Positions 35,223-47,684 of a stretch of DNA of 64,000 nt are shown piece by piece. Position numbers and translations under genes: made by a program. Positions within the stretch are counted from its first letter, which is position 1, and every line of letters begins with the position of its first letter. This DNA is from Calycina herbarum (Eukaryota; Ascomycota; Leotiomycetes; Helotiales; Pezizellaceae), in NCBI GenBank assembly GCA_001414485.1, contig LLEY01000030.1, forward strand, positions 124,001 through 188,000. Direction: 5' to 3'. A model generated the notes under the pieces. It was not told the origin of the DNA, ran no database searches, and saw nothing but the letters and a program-made list of their open reading frames with translations.

Positions 35223-37740
35223 TATTTGAAAACTTTTAATTAAGTATATTCAACTTATTTGCTTTAAATATTCTTAAGTAATATCATCTTATAGGTAAGC
35301 TTACTAGACTTACTATCTGATGGTTGTTAACTTGATAATTGGTGATTGAGATGAAAAGATGAAAAGATGATTCGGGTTTTATTCTACGTCTATGATTTTG
35401 TGACTTGGATTAATATAATATGGTATGGTAGGAAATAGCATATTATTCTGCTTCTTTGGCTTTTTTTTAGTATGTAGATGGAATTAATCTCATGATTCAA
35501 ACGTAGGAAATTTCAACGGTAGGTTAGAAATAGGATAACCATTGTTCAGATTGAGAAATTAGATGATAAGTATTTAGATAAAGGAAATCAGACGTTTGCA
35601 TTTCAGTAAAAGTAACTAATTCTCGAGATTATTTTACTTGAATTAAGGAATTTAAAAAGTAAAGTGGTTTTATTATCATACTATTTTAACTGAAATTCAA
35701 GATAACTAACTTAATACAGTATCTAGAGTACATGAATGATATTTTCTTAGAATAGAAATATTTGATAAAGCCCAAGGGAGTCAAAATGATCTATTGATTC
35801 TATTCACCAAGCTCGTAACTCTTCGAGCCTTAGTAGCTTCTACTCCGTAAATCAAGCTCAAGAATATAGGTGGCTCGCCCGCGGCCGAGTTTTTCCAGCA
35901 GTTCTTTTTGGGAACATAAAGGGGGTCGAACTTGTAATAAGTCTTTGAGAGCTGAAAGCTTGAGAGAAGAAATAATAGTAGCTGTAAATCAAGGTAGTCA
36001 CTTTGAACCATCGAGAATGTGTGAGTTCAGCCACAATTGCACAGCCACAATTGCACAGCCACTTACCCCTCTTTTTCCCAAAAATACAAGATTCAATTTA
36101 CAACTTTAATATCTTGCTATTCTGAAATCCTAATAATTTCCTTCTATCTAGTAAGGTTCGTTTCTTTCTTGTCACTTTTCTCCTGCACTCTATCAAAACA
36201 GAAACTCCTATCTCCTTTTAGTACAGCCAATTGTTTGTATGACAGCAATTAAAAAGAGATCTATGCTTGCTAGGAGGAGAAATTCGAAAATCCAGTAGTT
36301 TACTGGAGTTTGGAGGTGTTTCTCCGAGATTCGCATTGAAGATCTCGCACAGCGTTGGGTCGTATTGAAAAAATAATCCTCTATTATTTTCGCACCTTTC
36401 TTTTAGAGTGAGTATCTCCAAATCCAGACACAAATTCAAATGGCTCTTTAAGATCCAACTCATTACCCATTCGTCTGCCCCTGCTCTTAGATCCCGCTCT
36501 CCTCCGTCCGTGGAGCGTCATAGTATCGCTCAAAGCTGCTCCGTATGAAGAATTCCCTGGATTGTCGATTTATTTCCAAAGCGCTCAGTAGCAATTTTCA
36601 GAGTCTTTGCTACTTTGTCCTGAGATTGAACATCCAGAAGTTGCAATGAAAAAGCTCAGTTACAACGAAGCTTAACATGGGTATTTCGTGTTGCTAGGCC
36701 TAGTGGTTAAAGGATCGTCCAGTAAAGCAAGCATGAAAGTTTACTGTAGCTAAAATAAATGTGCATCTCCTTCAATGGTACACCATAAAACGCGGGCACC
36801 TGGAGAACTACTTGTTACTCCGAAGTAATTAGCAAATTCGATATTTAGTAAAGTACAGCATCTCAGATTAAGTATCGGTATAAAAACTAGTTATTTATCA
36901 ATTGAAATGATCGTAAATACGTGTGCTACCTCAACCCTACAAAGATATAACACCATCTCACAGTCTCTTTTTAAACAAGAAAATGTATCTCATCACATGA
37001 CAGCCCTCATTTCCAGAACCACCTGCACAACTTCGTGATCTGTTTCGGGATAATCCTAAACCGCCCATCCTCAGAAAATGATAAATCGACTACTTAATTC
37101 CGAAAGATATTTCTCAACCTCATTGGAAATTGGCGCTACACAAAAAGCGAGATATCGTTCCTCTGCGGTTTCAAGGAACCGTGAGAACTGAGAAACTCAT
37201 GGAATTAAACGCGGACGATGAACCTGTACAATTGATAATAAAATATACATCAACGATAACAGAAGAGCCTCTCATACAAAAAACATATAAAGAGTAGTAA
37301 TGTAAAACGTGACCTTATCACCTGACAGGCCTCCAACCTCGAACATTTACTTTGCATACTAAGCAATAAACCCTCCATCTTCCACCCACATTGGTGGAAA
37401 CTTCACAACCGCATCCCAAAAAAGAACCATCCATATGGAGAATTAACTTTGCGATGACAGAGTTATTCGCAACAACGCAAGGTAAGCACGCCATACAACC
37501 CCAAGAAACCCAAGAACCAGAAACTGCAAACATATCTCATTGGTGGGAAACTCCCACTCTTGGCTCATAAGAAACATTAAATTCCGCTTTCCGAACGATA
37601 TATATTAACTAAGTTTGTCGCAAATGACGAACGGTTTATCTTAAATATTTCAACGGTGAGTACAAATACCAAGGTGGGGTGGCTAACAAGTAAGTAATTG
37701 GTGGTCAACCAAACCCTCTCATTCAACTCAATTCCTCACC
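35223..37740. other. Intergenic region
   Basis: This 2.5-kb stretch has AT-rich patches. A 15-bp word (AGCCACAATTGCAC) is repeated in tandem at about 36030-36060. A minus-strand 71-residue frame at 37318-37533 contains six Cys but no convincing start context or domain. No gene is called. Confidence 0.45.
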
Positions 37741-38463
37741 ATGAAGTTCCAATTCCACCTCCTCCCACTCTCCCTCCTCATAACCACCACAATGGCGACC
37801 GAAAAACTCATCTACAGCAATCCCCTCGACAATGCCGACGCCGTAGCAAAGTGGACAGCAGAGGGTCCCGTCCAAGCAACCTTCAACAACACCTCCTCAA
37901 ATAGCTCATCCCTCGAGCTCTTCGGAACAAGCGACTTCGTATTCTGGTGCGACCAGATCTTCCCCGACAGAATCCGCATCTCGTGGGAATTCTCACCAGT
38001 CAGCGAACCCGGCCTCGCAATCCTCTTCTTCGGCGCCTCCTCATTAAACGGCAGCAGCATCTTCGACCCTTCTCTCGCAATCCGAAATGGTTCATACCCC
38101 CAATACCACTCCTCCGACATCCGTACTTTACACGTATCTTATTTCCGCCGAAGATGGGAGGATGAGAGGGCCTTTCATACGGCGAATTTGAGGAAGAGTC
38201 CAGGGTTTCATTTGGTGGCTCAGGGTGCGGATCCCTTACCTTCGGTGGTGGATTCCAAGAATGATTTTTATCGCATTGAGCTGGTGAAGGAGGGGGCGGA
38301 TGTGACCTTCTCGATCAAGGAGCTGAAGCTTTTTGGATGGAGTGATCACAAAAGTAATTCTTCTGATACGGGACCGGTTGTAAGAGGAGGGAGGATTGGG
38401 TTTCGACAGATGAATCCGCTGGTTGCGAGGTATCGAAACCTGAAGGTGTGGGAGATTTTATAA
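37741..38463 (+). CDS. Secreted DUF1961-family protein
   Basis: This single-exon gene encodes 240 residues. Residues 1-19 form a signal peptide (MKFQFHLLPLSLLITTTMA). The body matches the DUF1961 pattern as I know it: FVFWCDQIFPDRIRISWEF near residue 65, the conserved RTLHVSYFRRRW and ANLRKSPGFHLVAQGADPLP, then NDFYRIELVKEGADVTFSI and a closing GGRIGFRQMNPLVARYRNL. The fold is thought to be a concanavalin-like beta sandwich, suggesting carbohydrate binding or cleavage outside the cell; no activity is established from sequence alone. Several N-glycosylation sequons (NNTS, NSSS, NGSS, NGSY, NSSD) fit secretion. It is isolated, with more than 2 kb of noncoding DNA on both sides. Confidence 0.85.
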   Translation: MKFQFHLLPLSLLITTTMATEKLIYSNPLDNADAVAKWTAEGPVQATFNNTSSNSSSLELFGTSDFVFWCDQIFPDRIRISWEFSPVSEPGLAILFFGASSLNGSSIFDPSLAIRNGSYPQYHSSDIRTLHVSYFRRRWEDERAFHTANLRKSPGFHLVAQGADPLPSVVDSKNDFYRIELVKEGADVTFSIKELKLFGWSDHKSNSSDTGPVVRGGRIGFRQMNPLVARYRNLKVWEIL

Positions 38464-41400
38464 GGCAGTAGGAACATTGAAGAAGAGAGAGAGAAAGGAA
38501 ACGGAAAATATCCTAGGGAGATAAGAAGTGAAATAACTAGTCAGAGATTTTAGTATTTCAAAAGCGTCTGAAGAAATCATGTAAAAGCTTTAGGCTTAGA
38601 TTAGTTAACTTGATTATTCAACTCTTTTAGAATAATATATATATAAACAACTATTTTTTATTAGATAAGTATGCAGTATTATACTTTTAGATACTTCAGA
38701 ACTATATTCAACTAACCTAATTATATGAAATCCTTTTGATAATCAAGTCCAATAAACATTATTTACTACTAGTATAGATATTGAGGAAGTTAGAACTTTA
38801 TACTATTTTTCTACTAGTTGGCTCCGGAGATGTGTATATTAAGTCTTTATAAGTGAAGTGAGTAAAAAAGGGGATATATCGAGCTAATCAGAGAATTAAT
38901 TCAAAAGTTTGATTAAATTATTTTTTGGCTATAGCACGTTAGCAGAGAATCTTAACTTTCAAAAAAATCGACTTTTTACTTAATTATATAATTGATTCAC
39001 TTCACTTAATAAATCCTAAATTTATAAAATCTCCTAAGCCAACTCGTAATAAACTGAAGTTCTAATTCTGGGGCAGAGCAAAACATCAGGCTCATGGTGT
39101 AACTCAACACCCGTGAAAAGCGAGTCACTTATTTCCACAACCAACACCGGCCATATCTTTAAATCTCGAAAACACGCTAATAATATCACAAACTCGACCA
39201 CCTAAGAAACTACATTATCAGCAACGAAGCAATTTGGAAAATAGAAAACCCCTGCAGCGATTCGGCTCATCCAAGCGGGACTGACATACCGAGATCGGTA
39301 ATAAAAACGTGATCTGTACCACGCACCTTTCCGGCACTGGAAAACTGGGGTTGGATACACAACATCAATATGCATGCAGACGGAGATTTTAATCTGAAGG
39401 CAAAAAATTGAGAATGCAGTGGTATAGACGACATCATACCTTTGAAAAGAAGCCCGCTTGGGGGACAAACAAACTTCAATATAGAGGTTTGGGCTTTGGA
39501 GTATCGCTCGCAACCTCAGCGGGAGCTTTTGGAAAGTGTCTTGTTTCCGCTAACGTAATTCTAGGCAACTGATCTTCCCCGGCCAAAGGAGAATAACGTA
39601 ATGGAATGACCCAAGATAAGAAAACTTTTAAAGTAACGGAACAAGACCAAATCAGCTGATACAATGTAGCCAATTCATGTATGCATATTACTCAACCAAT
39701 ACATCAAGCTCCAAAGAAACGTGTATTTAAAAAAAGCAACGCCTCTTTGGAACAGTAAAGCTGACAATATTGAATGGTAAGTTACCACGACATGATAACC
39801 TGGGAATTGATCTCCAATACTTCGGAATCTCCCATACTCTGTGCAAATTGTTTCTTGATTCTGTCCAAGTCGAACGGTCCTTGGTGGCTGAAAGAAAAAA
39901 TCGAAGAGTAACGATAATCAGAGCCGCAGACTTCAGCTCGTAAGAATCGTTACTCTAAAATTTCTCTCACACGGTGGTATTCTATCAGTTCTTGTGCAAA
40001 GGGAAATAGGACGCAGAACGTGGCAGATTGAGAATGGATCGCTGGTTGATGGTACACATCTTTTGACAAGTGTATGGTCTAATGACAGTGTTAACTCCCA
40101 ATGATACCCATGAAGCAGGTTTCCAAACTCACCTTGGTTGTTCAAACTCACAATCAACCATCCGAAACATCAGCATCGAATGGTAACTCGCCGTGTCGAT
40201 TCTGCAACTGCGTACCACGATTTGATCACGGCCACGCGAACTGTGGCACAGAGTGGAACGTCGAACGATTAATTCTCAGCTGGAAAGCCAAAAGCTGCAG
40301 AGTCTGTCCAACAAAGAAGTTATGGCTCAGAAATAATCCGTCAAGCTGCGAGGTGCATCTCGAAAAGTTTGAAGAAAATTTCAAAGTTCCTAATGGAGAG
40401 ACTCAGACCAAAATAGGGTGTCCTGAAGAGCGGGCTGGATGGTGATGTTGCACGGAGGTGTGGTTGCATGCAGTATTGACTTGGTCCCCTCTGCGCCAAG
40501 GCCCCCGTTCCTGCATGCCCATCACCAGTAAGCGACCCAAAAAAATCAGAGGCAAGTCGGTGTGGAGAACTGCAAAGACAACGGCCCGAGGATGTACTTA
40601 CAGCAGTACAGTACAAGCTGGGGTTGTCTCCCTAAGTGTCTGCGTGTAGGGATTCTTTGATCAGTTGTCGGGATTTATCTGCAGAGTTCCAATATTGCAA
40701 TTAGCCTGTGCGAAAGAATCCGCTTGTAAACCAACCAGGCGCCTGCAAGCTTACCAGGGATAATTTAGCTAAGCGGTTTCCATTCGATCGAGCAGGGAGA
40801 AGGTTCGTATTCCATGTGGATGTCATTCGATGTTGTACTGCTTGAGAAAAAAAAAAGGGACCTCCGAATCTGAAAAGTGTCAATATTGTTGCCTCGGTCT
40901 TCTGCGGGTGGCTTTCTATTTTGGAAGGCCTTTTGAAGAATACTTCGAACTTGAAGATATTCAGATTCAGCTCTCAACGTGCCATGGCCGAATATGCATG
41001 CGACCCTGAGCGGCGTGGACGGGGGACAAGGTCTGCGGGACCCGAAAGGAGGGAGAGTGACCGAGGAGTGAGGCTCCAGCCTTGAATCGGGGGTTTTGTC
41101 TCACAACTTTTGTTGTACTCGAGTACTTTGTAGGTACACAGCGTGTGTGCAGAAGTTCCGGCCATACGCATGAAGAAGCGATTTATCGGATTGTGGCCAT
41201 CAGCAGAGTGTAACCACATTGAATGATTTGGGAAACGCAATGCTGTCAGCAAGAGATGTGGAAAGTCGAGGAGAGTGAGAGTGGAGATGAAGATGGGAGG
41301 GAGATTTACTTCTGACCTGCCAATGTTGGCTCTTATCGCTCCTTCCCTATAACTAGGTCCAGTTCCCCACGGATGAAGAAGGGACAACCACAGCAACATT

Positions 41401-41478
41401 CTTTTCACTCTACCTCGAGACCGCACTCCTCACTCCTCACTTCTTTGCCAATTGATTCAGCAATCGCCAATCGACACC
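38464..41478. other. Long intergenic region with one possible orphan exon
   Basis: The region spans 3.0 kb and is very AT-rich at 38560-39050. On the minus strand 39892-39779 looks like a terminal exon: it follows a TTTCTTTCAG acceptor and reads HQGPFDLDRIKKQFAQSM and on to VIMSW and a stop. A GTGAGT donor lies at about 40132 after AACCAAG, but no upstream exon could be extended, so no gene is called. Other frames (40101-40445 plus, 40974-41426 minus) lack support. Confidence 0.4.
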
Positions 41479-42512
41479 ATGAAGTCCACAGCTTCCACCT
41501 CTGTCGCCCTAGCCATGGGCCTGATGACAGCTACAAGCTCGGCTCTTGTAGCCAACAGAGTCAATTTGGCTACCCGACAAGCAGGTAAAGCACCCAGTTC
41601 GAATTGATACCATCTGTGCCACTGACACCTTGTAGCTCCTTACAACTACTTGGGCTGCTACACGGAAGGAACTGGTGTTAGAGCGCTTGGAGCTTTCAAC
41701 AGCGTGAACTATACCACAATGACCATTGAGCTTTGCGCCAGCTTGGCCCTACCAACATACACACTCTTTGGGTAAGTTTCTGCGTTGTCTGAATGTAGAA
41801 GATCCCGTAACTAACAGAAATATAGAGTGGAATTCGGAGGTACCACCCCATTTTGCCCCTTTCGAAGTTTATAGCTAACACAGAAACAAAGGCGAATGCT
41901 GGGCAGCAAATGTATTTGGCGACGGAGCAGTCATCGCACCCGAGAATGATTGCAGCTTTGGATGTGCTGGAAATTCCACTGAAAAGTGCGGTAAGTTTCT
42001 GGGATCATGAAAGGCGGGGTAATTTTGGTATGAATGCCTGGCTAATTCAAACCATAGGCGGAAGCGATAGACTCAGTGTCTACTCGACCACGACTACTAC
42101 CCCTCCATCACCACCAGCCCACGTCCCTACCGCAGGTCCCTACACCAGAATCGGATGTTATACAGAGGGCAATGGAACGCGTGCGTTGTCCGGGGCTACC
42201 AAGATTGACTATTCGACCACGACCGTCGAAACATGTGCCACATTTTGCAATACCGAAGGCTTCGCAGTGATGGGTGTTGAGTATGGTGGTGTAAGTGGAG
42301 CCTCAGCCTTATTCGAATTGGATACTGACAATAAACAGGAATGCTATTGTGGAAGTGAGGCTTCATTCGCGGCATCTGGGTCAGTTTTGGCGCCTGAGAC
42401 TGAATGCAATATGCTTTGTGCTGGATCTCCTTCGGAATTCTGTGGTTCTGGAAACCGTCTCGACACTTATCATATTCCACCTCCCCCAGCTCCGCCAGGT
42501 CTGCTAGCCTAA
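41479..42512 (+). CDS. Secreted protein with two WSC domains
   Basis: The model has six exons (41479-41584, 41636-41771, 41826-41839, 41892-41990, 42058-42290, 42339-42512) and gives 253 residues; exon 3 is a 14-bp micro-exon. Residues 1-23 form a signal peptide. WSC domain 1 (about 41-125) starts YLGCYTEGTGVRALG and WSC domain 2 (about 145-240) starts RIGCYTEGNGTRALS; a Thr/Pro-rich linker separates them. Introns sit at the equivalent place (VEFGG/ECW and VEYGG/ECYC) in both, which points to an internal duplication. WSC domains bind polysaccharides of the cell wall (family knowledge). There is no transmembrane segment or clear GPI signal, so this is probably a secreted or wall-bound lectin-like protein. 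Domain 1 lacks two of the domain 2 cysteines. Confidence 0.87.
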
Positions 42513-43767
42513 GGCTTGAGGAGTGATGGTGTAAAGAGGATATAGGCAAAGAGTGTGGACTGGAAACGAATGAGAGGGTGGTAATGGTGTTGAAATTCAT
42601 TTCTCCCGGATACTAAGATAATGTTTTAGTAGCCAGTATATTCATAGATGTTGTTTTGCTAATGAGTAGAAAATAATTACATACCAACTTTCTATGAACT
42701 TGCCAGGGTTCGGTGATTCAAATATAGAAACAAATGTAAAACGTGCATGAAGAGTTCCTCGGTTTCCGAATTACGACAACAGCCTCGTTCCATCCCAATG
42801 GTAGGCTAACAGGGGCGAAGGAAGACCTGCAAAACCAGGAATTTGAGAACATTGCCTACCGTAGTTCGGAGATAGTGGCCGTGATCTTTATACTCTGTGA
42901 ATTTCGGCGGAGAGAAGACCCGGAGACACCATTTTGTCCGAGCCTTGAGAGTACATGGACGCATGATATCAATCAAAACGGCTTCTCCATAAATCTGACG
43001 GGATGGCGGGATGCTCAGGGATCGAGGATATAGGGCAGACGCCAGGTAAACAAGAGAAGCCTTCTCAATAGCTATCCCTAAGACCTCTTGGTCGTGAAGA
43101 AATGCTCTCTCTTGAAGGTTCAGATGAGCAACCCTGGTCAGCTGAAGATGAAGGCCATTCATTTAGCTCGTAAGTAACAAGCCGGAAGTTCGGATCTGTC
43201 AGAAGGTACGAGCGACGGGACAGGGAAAAAGAGTTATAAGTTTCAACAGCAGGCTTTGAATCAACCCAAAGCAATTGGAATAATTGCAGAGTTTAAGTGG
43301 CAAATTGAATGCTTGATCCGTAATTAACCAACCAACTTCTGCTTCGTGAATTCAGCGCGTCAATCAGCATCGTCGTTATCTTTGTTGTGATACAATATTA
43401 CAGCTCCGCCTCTCACGCACAAGCCAAGTTCACAACCTTGGATCCGTCGCGCTAAATATACCCTCATTTCTCATCCTCACTTCGCACCTCATCAATAACA
43501 ACTCTCCTAAAACCTCACCCAATGCTCTCCTCGATGCCCAGATATGCCGATATTATCTAGAGGAGCAGAGGTCTCTATCGTCCCCTTTGCTGCCGCTACC
43601 ACCATCCCCAATACCTCCTCGTTCAAATCGCCAAGCGGTCTTGCCAGCGCTGCTGATCCTGCCTCCTTTCGACCCTCTGCGAGCGACAACGAACACCACG
43701 ATAAGCGGTGATATCCTGTATTTGTACGTGACGTGACGACAGCCTTTTTATCCTACTCTACCTTCTG
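42513..43767. other. Intergenic region upstream of the PIP5K gene
   Basis: This 1.25-kb stretch has no supported gene. The last 300 bases are C/T-rich and probably contain the promoter and leader of the kinase gene. Overlapping frames at 42743-43274 lack domains. Confidence 0.45.
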
Positions 43768-46700
43768 ATGCCACACGCCGTCGATATGCCATCGTTTTTG
43801 TCCGACGATACTGGGCCTACCTTATCTGCCACCCGACCGCAGTACGAAATACCCCATCATTTCCGAAATTCATACGACAAATCCAATGGGAACACCAAAC
43901 CATCACCACATACATCTATAAGGGGCAGCGTGGGAGAAGGTCTGGATATGTATGTGGATGGCGGGAACCACAACAATCGGCCATACGCCAATACCAATGG
44001 CGGAGATGTATTTCTCGACGGAAACTTGAACCAGACCCCCAATGGTCGAGTGAGTACCAATAGCTGGGAACATAGATCATCACGAAATGGAAGTGCATTG
44101 TCAGTGAATGGCGGTGCCAATGGAAATGGCACATCCGATAATGGAAGGAGGAGCCCAGGACCACAGAACGGGTTGGGAAGATCATCAAATGGTAATGGGG
44201 ACCGAAACTCAGTTGCTTCAACAAACGGAAATTCCTACCACACCAGCACCCACAAGAATGCCGGTACAGAATATTCTCACATTGCTACCATAAATGGAGG
44301 CGAGAACGAATCGCAGCATCGAATTTCAATACCGCCTCCAATCTCTGCCAATCCCGGAAGTACTGGCCCTTTAACCTATACCTCTTCTTTACTACCGGCG
44401 ACCCCCAAAACTCCTGAAGCACCTCCGCGTGCATCGACAACCTCCCCGCAGCACTTCTCGTCTCCTCCAACCTACCCCGCCCCTCCAATACCCTCTGCGT
44501 CTCCCAATTCCGCCGCACACCCAGGTCTGAAGCACAGGCACACATTACAAGTTCCAAAGCCAACCCCAAGCCGAAGCTCCCGTGACGGCGACGACGCTGT
44601 GTACAGTAGTGGAAGGTTTTCGCCGACTGCTCTAAGCTCGAGTGTGAGGCGCGGTTCTTTAAGCCTCAATCGAAGGAATACCCAATCGATACATTCGAAT
44701 ATGCCCCACGAAGAGATCCCCCCAGACGAGGATGCCGCACGATGGGCAGAGGCTGTGAGGCAGAAAAGGGCAAGCAAGCGAAGGCGAAAAGATGAGGAAG
44801 ATGACGATAGGGTAGTTGTCGGAACCAAAGTGGACGAGAACCATGTCAATTATGTGACGGCATACAATATGTTGACTGGGATTCGGTTTACGGTGTCGAG
44901 AACAAATGCGAAACTAGATCGAGACTTGACAGATGCAGACTTTGAGGCTAAGCACAAATTCTCATTTGATATGTATGTATTGGTTCAAGTCCACCAGAAA
45001 CCATGGGCTAACAATCACTAGTGCTGGAAATGAATTGACCCCATCGGCAAAGTACGACTTCAAATTCAAGGACTATGCACCATGGGTGTTTCGACATCTG
45101 CGGGCCAAGTTCAAGCTGGATCCAGCGGACTATCTCATGTCGTTGACCAGCAAATATATTCTCTCCGAGCTCGGTTCGCCAGGGAAAAGTGGAAGTTTCT
45201 TCTACTTCTCCCGCGATTACAAGTATATAATCAAGACAATACACCACGCGGAGCACAAATTTTTGAGGAGGATTTTAAAGGACTACTACTCCCATGTGGA
45301 AGAAAACCCCAACACTTTACTCTCACAGTTCTACGGACTTCATCGCGTCAAAATACCCTATGGAAGAAAGATACACTTCGTGGTCATGAACAATTTGTTT
45401 CCTCCACACCGGGACATACACCAGACTTTCGACTTGAAGGGTTCAACAATAGGGCGTGACTTCAGGGAAGAAGATCTCGAGAAGAATCCCCGTGCTACAT
45501 TGAAGGATCTCAATTGGCTACGTCGGGAGAAGCACCTCGAGTTCGGACCGGAAAAGAAACAATTATTCTTTGATCAAATGGAACGAGATGTCCACCTCCT
45601 CCAGAAGCTGAAGATTATGGATTACAGTATGCTTGTTGGCGTGCATGATCTCCAAAAGGGCAACCAAGAAAACCTTCGCGATAAGACCTTGAAAGTGTTC
45701 CAACCAGGAGGAGACAATCCCGCAACGGAAGATTCCGGTCCAGATGGAAGGGGTCCCTTGATGAGAACCCCAAGTAAACTTGAGAGTGCTCGCAAGGCCA
45801 GGGAATTACGGCAGATTTTGAAGCAAGAAAAACCAATACCCATGGGCGAAAGCAATTCGAAAATGCCAGATGACTTGGAGGAAAATCTTGCGAAAAAGGA
45901 CTTCATTTTCTACAGTGATGATGGAGGTTTCCAGGCCACTCATGAGGACAACAGCCCCGGGGAGGAGATCTTTTTCCTTTCGATTATTGATTGTCTTACT
46001 CACTATGGCACAGTCAAGAAGCTTGAGCATTTCTGGAGTATGCTCGCCCCATCCATCCCCTTATTTTAATTTCGAGAATGCTAATGAACTTTGCAGAGGG
46101 TCTTAGCCAGGACAAGAAACAAATTTCACCTATTGCCCCTGAACCATACGGCGAGCGTTTTATTCACTTTATCGAAGGGATTACCAAAAGTCCGGAAGAA
46201 GCTGCAAGAGAAGCTCAAGCAGCTCCCAAGCAAGGTGTACCGCACACGAACTCCAATACATTCTCTGCTCGTGATCAAAATACTAGTTCTATGGATTCAG
46301 GCCGACGGAGATCTGGAAGTCAACCCATGTTCCGATCAAATACGTCAAACACCACTCTTCAGAGGAATGAAAACGAGGCTATGAATTCGGAGAGGCGAGG
46401 TGAGGACGAATCTCACCGTCCAGACCCTAGAACTATCAGTACTGTTCGTAGTCCCAGTGCCGACCGTAGTGGGGGGCATCAAGGCCAGACACTTCCGGTC
46501 GTAGAAGAGTTTGGTGAAGCAAGTAGCACAGGTGGTCGAAGTGGGCATAGTCGGGACGAGAATGGGGATGCCGACAGACGTCCTCGTACGCCCGCCAAGG
46601 ATGCCGACGGTCGACCTCTGACACCTGCAAAGGATTACAGCCCGAATGGTATCGGCCATTCATCGAGGCGTCCGATGAGTAGAAGTAGCTTGGATAAGGA

Positions 46701-46770
46701 GCTACCTCCTTTGCCAGAAGTAACGAGCCCGGTGCAGAAAAACGGAGATTCCCTCTTTTCCTTTCGTTGA
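43768..46770 (+). CDS. MSS4: Phosphatidylinositol-4-phosphate 5-kinase
   Basis: Three exons (43768-44972, 45022-46037, 46097-46770) with introns of 49 and 59 bp give 964 residues. The enzyme makes PI(4,5)P2 at the plasma membrane, controlling actin, polarity and endocytosis (family knowledge). Residues 1-350 are Asn/Ser/Pro-rich and disordered. The PIPK domain starts near 357 (ENHVNYVTAYNMLTGIRF). It shows the Gly-rich loop SGSFFYFSRD, the nucleotide-binding Lys473 in YIIKTI, VVMNNLFP, FDLKGSTIGR, KIMDYSMLVGVHD, and the Mg-binding FLSIIDCLTHYG with the specificity-loop KKLEHFWK near 740; the second intron joins FW to KGLS in frame. A disordered Ser-rich tail follows. Length and architecture match fungal Mss4 orthologues. 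An alternative start is Met7. Confidence 0.93.
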
Positions 46771-47684
46771 GGGGGTGGTACATAGGTGGCAAGCATATTG
46801 AAGAATGGGGTGTGGTTAGTCCTACGAATTGAAAGTTGTGTTGGAAAGTTGGGGAGGAGGCAGCATTCACGATATACCATTGCCATAAGCGATTTTCTCT
46901 TAGCGTTTTCGTCGTCTCCTTGTGTCTCTATTATCCACATCGCCCACTTCCTTTGGGCCTACTCTTTTCATTGCGTCGTCCTTTTTTTTGTTGTTACGAA
47001 TTTCCTTTTTTCATCATCATCATCATCCCGCTATAATGTTCGGGAGTCGCAAGAGATTGTAGATAGGTAGACTTTTGGGTTTTTGGAGAGGATGTGGATC
47101 ATTGGGAATGTGTAAGCTAGACTTAGGGTTTTGAGCCGTAAGGCAAAGTTCATTGGTAAATGAAACTGATTGACCAGATACCCTCTTTTTGAGGCCAGTG
47201 ATGATATGTGTGATGTCAGTTGCCTTGTGATAGACAATAGAAGCGCAAGTAAATAAATCTCGTTTCTAATCCTTTGAGACAATTGAAGCTAATAATTTTA
47301 AAGTATCTACGTTTAAACTCTTCTAAATCTTTGGGAGAATCAGGTAAAGTACTCAAATTATCTGAAAATGCATATTATAAAATGTGCTAGAAAGGTAAAA
47401 CAACGAGTGGTATTTGCTGCCCTCTATTGCCTCTACGTGAGGTTGCAAAGGTTAAGTCTGGTTTTTTGAATCTCCGACCGATGGTGAATATCTGTGAGAC
47501 CCCGCTTAAATCAAAGAAGGATATCTACCAAGGTATATTTGCCTTTTCATCCCGCCATTCTCTCAACCTCAACCATCGCAATCTTCAACACATTCCGAAC
47601 TCCAACATCTATCATACCTAACATCGATAATTGCATTGCGCTTCTCCATCTCCCATTATACAATCATCAACGTCTAACGGCAAG
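46771..47684. other. Intergenic region
   Basis: This interval holds the 3' flank of the kinase gene and the upstream region of the next gene. A short ATC microsatellite lies near 47010. No other feature is seen. Confidence 0.45.

Noticed and set aside
36690..36765. Possible tRNA (box-A-like CCTAGTGGTTA)
   Set aside because: No matching box B (GGTTCRANYCC) follows and no cloverleaf can be drawn.
37318..37533. 71-residue Cys-containing minus-strand frame resembling a small secreted protein
   Set aside because: Cys spacing is irregular and the N-terminus is a weak signal peptide; too little support to call a gene.
40974..41426. 150-residue minus-strand frame upstream of the WSC gene
   Set aside because: It lies in the promoter region of the WSC gene, with no domain and no support from splice sites or start context.
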